Of a stretch of 5,737 nt of DNA, positions 5,270 through 5,737 are shown in pieces. The position numbers were made by a program, and so were the translations under genes. The notes under the pieces are model-generated. The model saw only the letters and a program-made list of their open reading frames with translations. It was not told the origin of the DNA and did no database searches. How positions within the stretch are numbered: position 1 is the first letter of the stretch; each line of letters opens with the position of its first letter. The DNA is from Caldisericota bacterium (lineage in GTDB: Bacteria; Bipolaricaulota; Bipolaricaulia; Bipolaricaulales; Bipolaricaulaceae): NCBI GenBank assembly GCA_013151115.1, contig JAADIW010000029.1:1-5737 (forward strand), given 5' to 3'.

Positions 5270-5737
5270 GTGAGCGGGGAGATCGTGATCGAGCCGGTGG
5301 AGGATCTCGAGGGATTCCACGCGTGCGAGCGCCTCCAGAAGGAGGTCTGGGGCTTCGAGGACCTCGCCGTCGTCCCGGATCACGTCCTCCTCACCGTGGT
5401 CAAGGGCGGGGGGTTGCTGCTCGGGGCGTTCTCGGAGGAGGGGGGAAGGCGGGAGATGGTGGGGTTCGTGCTCTCGTTCTTCGGGCGCGCCGAGGACGGC
5501 ACCCTCAAACACTGCTCCCTCATGGCCGCGGTCAAGGCCGGCTGGCGCGACAGGGGCCTCGGCTACAGGCTAAAGCTCGCCCAACGGGAGCACGTACTGC
5601 GCCAGGGCGTCGGGCTCATCACCTGGACCTTCGACCCCCTGGAATCGCGCAACGCCCATTTCAACTTGAACAAGCTCGGCTGTGTGGCCGCCGAATACCT
5701 GGTCAACTACTACGGCTCCCTCAGGGACGAGCGGAAC
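5270..5737 (+). CDS. COG3375-type GNAT-superfamily predicted acetyltransferase, 3'-truncated by the window edge
   Basis: The frame is open from the GTG at 5270 to the window end: 156 codons of an expected 260-270. The protein begins MSGEIVIEPVEDLEGF. It shows the COG3375 landmarks: ACERLQKEVWG (18-28), a GFVLSFF strand (65-71), the acetyl-CoA-binding loop RDRGLGYRLKLAQRE (93-107) fitting the GNAT R/Q-x-x-G-x-G/A rule, then the strongly conserved TWTFDPLESRNAHFNLNKLG (118-137) and NYYG (146-149). The intact loop suggests a working acyltransferase that uses acetyl-CoA or a similar acyl-CoA; the acceptor is unknown, and I do not assign one. It is a paralogue of the preceding gene, 22 bases away, and is probably in the same transcript. 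The start is a GTG chosen because of the upstream AAGGGA and because the register then matches the paralogue exactly. The C-terminal domain lies beyond the window, so completeness cannot be judged. Confidence 0.8.
   Translation, partial: MSGEIVIEPVEDLEGFHACERLQKEVWGFEDLAVVPDHVLLTVVKGGGLLLGAFSEEGGRREMVGFVLSFFGRAEDGTLKHCSLMAAVKAGWRDRGLGYRLKLAQREHVLRQGVGLITWTFDPLESRNAHFNLNKLGCVAAEYLVNYYGSLRDERN

Noticed and set aside
2098..5292. Repeated ATCGTGATCG (about 2099, 4302 and 5282)
   Set aside because: Each copy encodes Ile-Val-Ile within a different protein in frame, so it reflects codon bias rather than a repeat element.

Overview
The window is GC-rich bacterial chromosome (about two thirds G+C or more by eye), with strong preference for CTC, GAG, AAG and GCC codons and noticeable AGG and ATA use. 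All genes are on the + strand and tightly packed. Era shows it is a bacterium. The uronate gene at the left has its best-known relative in Thermotoga, so a thermophilic or anaerobic lineage is possible. I cannot assign a phylum from the sequence; a Bipolaricaulota/OP1-like or other GC-rich deep-branching bacterium is only a guess.

Region 1 (2-1950) is the end of a hexuronate catabolism operon. It holds the C-terminal part of a tagaturonate/fructuronate 4-epimerase (UxaE family), then, through an ATGA stop/start overlap, a short-chain dehydrogenase/reductase that best fits an NAD(H)-dependent D-fructuronate reductase (mannonate oxidoreductase). Together they would carry D-tagaturonate to D-fructuronate to D-mannonate. 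A strong intrinsic terminator (1984-2011) closes this unit.

Region 2 (about 2045-5737) is a new transcription unit. An extended -10 promoter (TGGTAAAAT, 2045-2053) precedes a good ribosome binding site and a histidine ammonia-lyase family gene (hutH-like). The ribosome-assembly GTPase gene era overlaps the end of hutH by 11 bases. A divergent member of the COG3375 predicted-acetyltransferase family overlaps the end of era by 8 bases. After a 22-base gap comes a second, more canonical COG3375 protein, cut by the right edge. Amino-acid degradation, ribosome biogenesis and two tandem acetyltransferase-like proteins therefore appear to be co-transcribed.

Most of the window is ordinary metabolism and housekeeping. 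The points most worth a second look are: (i) the tandem COG3375 pair, where the upstream copy keeps the fold and the C-terminal domain but has lost most of the acetyl-CoA loop motif; (ii) the Ser-Ser-Gly triad replacing the usual Ala-Ser-Gly that forms the MIO cofactor of the ammonia-lyase; (iii) the lone hutH coupled to era. I found no CRISPR array, tRNA, rRNA, insertion sequence or phage feature, and no gene-free stretch over 300 bases.
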